In this document: piece after piece, positions 12,264 through 13,612 of the stretch | Position numbering within the stretch: the first letter of the stretch is position 1 | Layout: each line of letters begins with the position of its first letter | Assembly (NCBI GenBank): GCA_035637315.1 | Contig: DASPXK010000170.1 | Location: forward strand, 1 to 13,612 | From: DASPXK01 sp035637315 | GTDB lineage: Bacteria > Chloroflexota > UBA6077 > JACCZL01 | Direction of reading: 5' to 3' | DNA length: 13,612 bases | Notes under the pieces: model-generated | What the model was told of the DNA's origin: nothing | Seen by the model: only the letters and a program-made list of their open reading frames with translations | The model's database searches: none | Made by a program: the position numbers and the translations under genes

Positions 12264-13612
12264 TTGCTTCTCTGGGCCCTCGGCCTGACTCTGCTCTCGT
12301 ATTACCTGCTCTTCTACGTTGCCCATGCTCTGAATCTGGGCTTCTATCCGTACGACTTCGACCAGGGCGAGGGGTACGACGTCAACGGCGGCTGGCTGCT
12401 GGCCCAAGGTCGGCCGATCTACTCGGACAACACCGTTTTTCCGTACTACTCGTCGAACTACCCGCCCGTCTTTTCGCTGCTCTTGGCGCCGCTCGTCGCC
12501 ATCTACGGCCCGGCCCTCGCGACAGGCCGATTGCTCTCAGCCGCGGCCGGACTGGCGACCGCGGCGCTGGTCGGTGCGATCGTCAACCGCCAGACGGCGA
12601 ATAGGCCGGCGGCACTGACAGCCGGCCTCCTCTACGTCGGCTCGAACTATGTCTATCACGTGACGCCGCTGGCGCGCGTGAACGCCCTGGCGGCGTTGTT
12701 CGCCGCGGCCGGCCTGTACTGCTGTCTTCGCTCGGGACTCGGCTGGTTGGGCGGGGCGGTCGCGGCGTTCTTGCTGGCCCTGTTCACCAAGCAGACGACG
12801 GTGGACGCCGTCGCGGCCGGGCTGCTCTTCTTGCTGTCCAGGGACCGACGTAGCGGGCTGGTGGCCAGTGCCGCGGTCGGCCTGATCGGCCTGCTGCTCT
12901 GGCTGGCCCTGGACCTCGCCTCGGGCGGAGAGTTCTTCGTCAACGTCGTGATCGGCAACGTCAACCCGTTCAGCATCGGCCAGGCGTTCGGCTATTACCG
13001 AAACTTCGTCGAGCTGCATGGGGTCCTGCTGGTGCTCGCTGCCTGGCAAGTGCTGCGCGCGGTTCGCCTACAGGAGTGGGGCCCTTTCGAGCTGTACTGG
13101 CTGCTGGCGCTCGGGCTGGCCGTCAGCGTCGGAAAGTGGGGGGCCGGCGAGTCGTATTTCCTGGCCCCGATCGCCGCCTCGTGCGTGCTCGCCGGTTCGA
13201 CGTTCGCGAACGGCCTGAGGGAGTCCCGACGCCCCCGACTCATCGGGGCGCTTGGCGCGCTCGTCTTCCTGCAGGCGGCATTGTTTGCCCACGGCCCGCT
13301 GAACAGTGTGGCCCCATTTCTAGTCGACCGTGGCGCTCAAGCCTCATTCCTTGGCCGCGAACCGGGTGGCGAAGGCGAGGTTGGCGCCAGGCTCGTCAAG
13401 CGTCTGCGTAAGGCCCACGGCCCGATTTTGGTGGAGGATCCTGGCTTCAGTCTGGCGGCGGGCAAGGAAGTGGTGGGCAACGCGACGCATTTGCGCAACC
13501 TCCAGCAAGCCGGCGCGTGGCGGCCAGATAACCTCGTCGCCGATCTCGCCGCGCGACGGTTCAGCTACGTAGTCCTCGACGCGGAGTTGTATCCGGAGCC
13601 TGTCCTGGAGGC
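12264..13612 (+). CDS. GT39-like membrane glycosyltransferase, partial at the window end
   Basis: The open frame runs from the repeat to the end of the window, giving 449 codons from the TTG at 12264. The visible protein is a multi-helix GT-C-type membrane protein of the ArnT/PMT (GT39/GT83) kind, which moves sugars from lipid carriers outside the membrane. After the first helix comes FYPYDFDQGEGYDVNG with acidic residues D31, D33 and E36, the usual site of catalytic or metal-binding acids in the first outer loop. Then come WLLAQGRPIYSD, SSNYPPVF and alternating hydrophobic segments. The last ~90 residues form a soluble tail ending RFSYVVLDAELYPEP. The start is uncertain. No in-frame ATG or GTG exists between the stop at 12177 and this point, TTG has no ribosome site, and the frame is open back into the repeat. 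The acceptor and sugar are unknown. Confidence 0.75.
   Translation, partial: MLLWALGLTLLSYYLLFYVAHALNLGFYPYDFDQGEGYDVNGGWLLAQGRPIYSDNTVFPYYSSNYPPVFSLLLAPLVAIYGPALATGRLLSAAAGLATAALVGAIVNRQTANRPAALTAGLLYVGSNYVYHVTPLARVNALAALFAAAGLYCCLRSGLGWLGGAVAAFLLALFTKQTTVDAVAAGLLFLLSRDRRSGLVASAAVGLIGLLLWLALDLASGGEFFVNVVIGNVNPFSIGQAFGYYRNFVELHGVLLVLAAWQVLRAVRLQEWGPFELYWLLALGLAVSVGKWGAGESYFLAPIAASCVLAGSTFANGLRESRRPRLIGALGALVFLQAALFAHGPLNSVAPFLVDRGAQASFLGREPGGEGEVGARLVKRLRKAHGPILVEDPGFSLAAGKEVVGNATHLRNLQQAGAWRPDNLVADLAARRFSYVVLDAELYPEPVLE

Overview
The window is 13.6 kb of very GC-rich bacterial DNA. The mix of genes suggests a Chloroflexota-type environmental bacterium: a family-4 uracil-DNA glycosylase next to a four-helix FtsK and a GT39-like membrane glycosyltransferase, a tripartite tricarboxylate transporter, and many palindromic intergenic repeats. 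Other high-GC uncultured phyla are possible. The assignment is an inference from gene content, not from a marker gene.

Region 1 (1-3665, + strand) is an operon for a three-subunit 2-oxoacid:ferredoxin oxidoreductase in the order gamma/delta fusion, alpha, beta. A strong sigma70-type promoter and a GntR/FadR-type operator-like palindrome precede it. The alpha subunit carries YPIRP instead of YPITP, plus an Arg and an Asp further on at the spacing I recall for oxalate oxidoreductase (OOR) of Moorella thermoacetica. The best specific reading is therefore oxalate -> 2 CO2 with ferredoxin reduction.

Region 2 (3666-6897, - strand) converges on region 1. It encodes a complete tripartite tricarboxylate transporter, tctC-tctB-tctA: lipoprotein receptor, small and large membrane subunits. 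The space between regions 1 and 2 holds a perfect 17-bp dyad and a REP/BIME-like double hairpin.

Region 3 (6898-9105) holds the broken C-terminal end of an MFS transporter (OFA, oxalate/formate-antiporter-like) that still has its terminator, a compact HicA/HicB toxin-antitoxin pair, and a class III CoA-transferase on the - strand. OOR, TTT uptake, a dead OFA-like carrier and a CoA-transferase together suggest an oxalate or small-dicarboxylate utilisation locus whose transporter may have been replaced.

Region 4 (9106-13612) begins with a divergent promoter. On the + strand follow a family-4 uracil-DNA glycosylase ending in a sliding-clamp-binding motif, then FtsK, then a GT39-like glycosyltransferase that runs off the window. 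The CoA-transferase leader on the other side is almost entirely one long hairpin.

The intergenic spaces are unusually rich in dyad elements. Two are inverted arrays of 7-bp units with unrelated unit sequences. Two are double hairpins sharing a GTAGG-GCG tip, one of them with a compensatory base-pair change. No tRNA, rRNA, CRISPR array or insertion sequence was seen.
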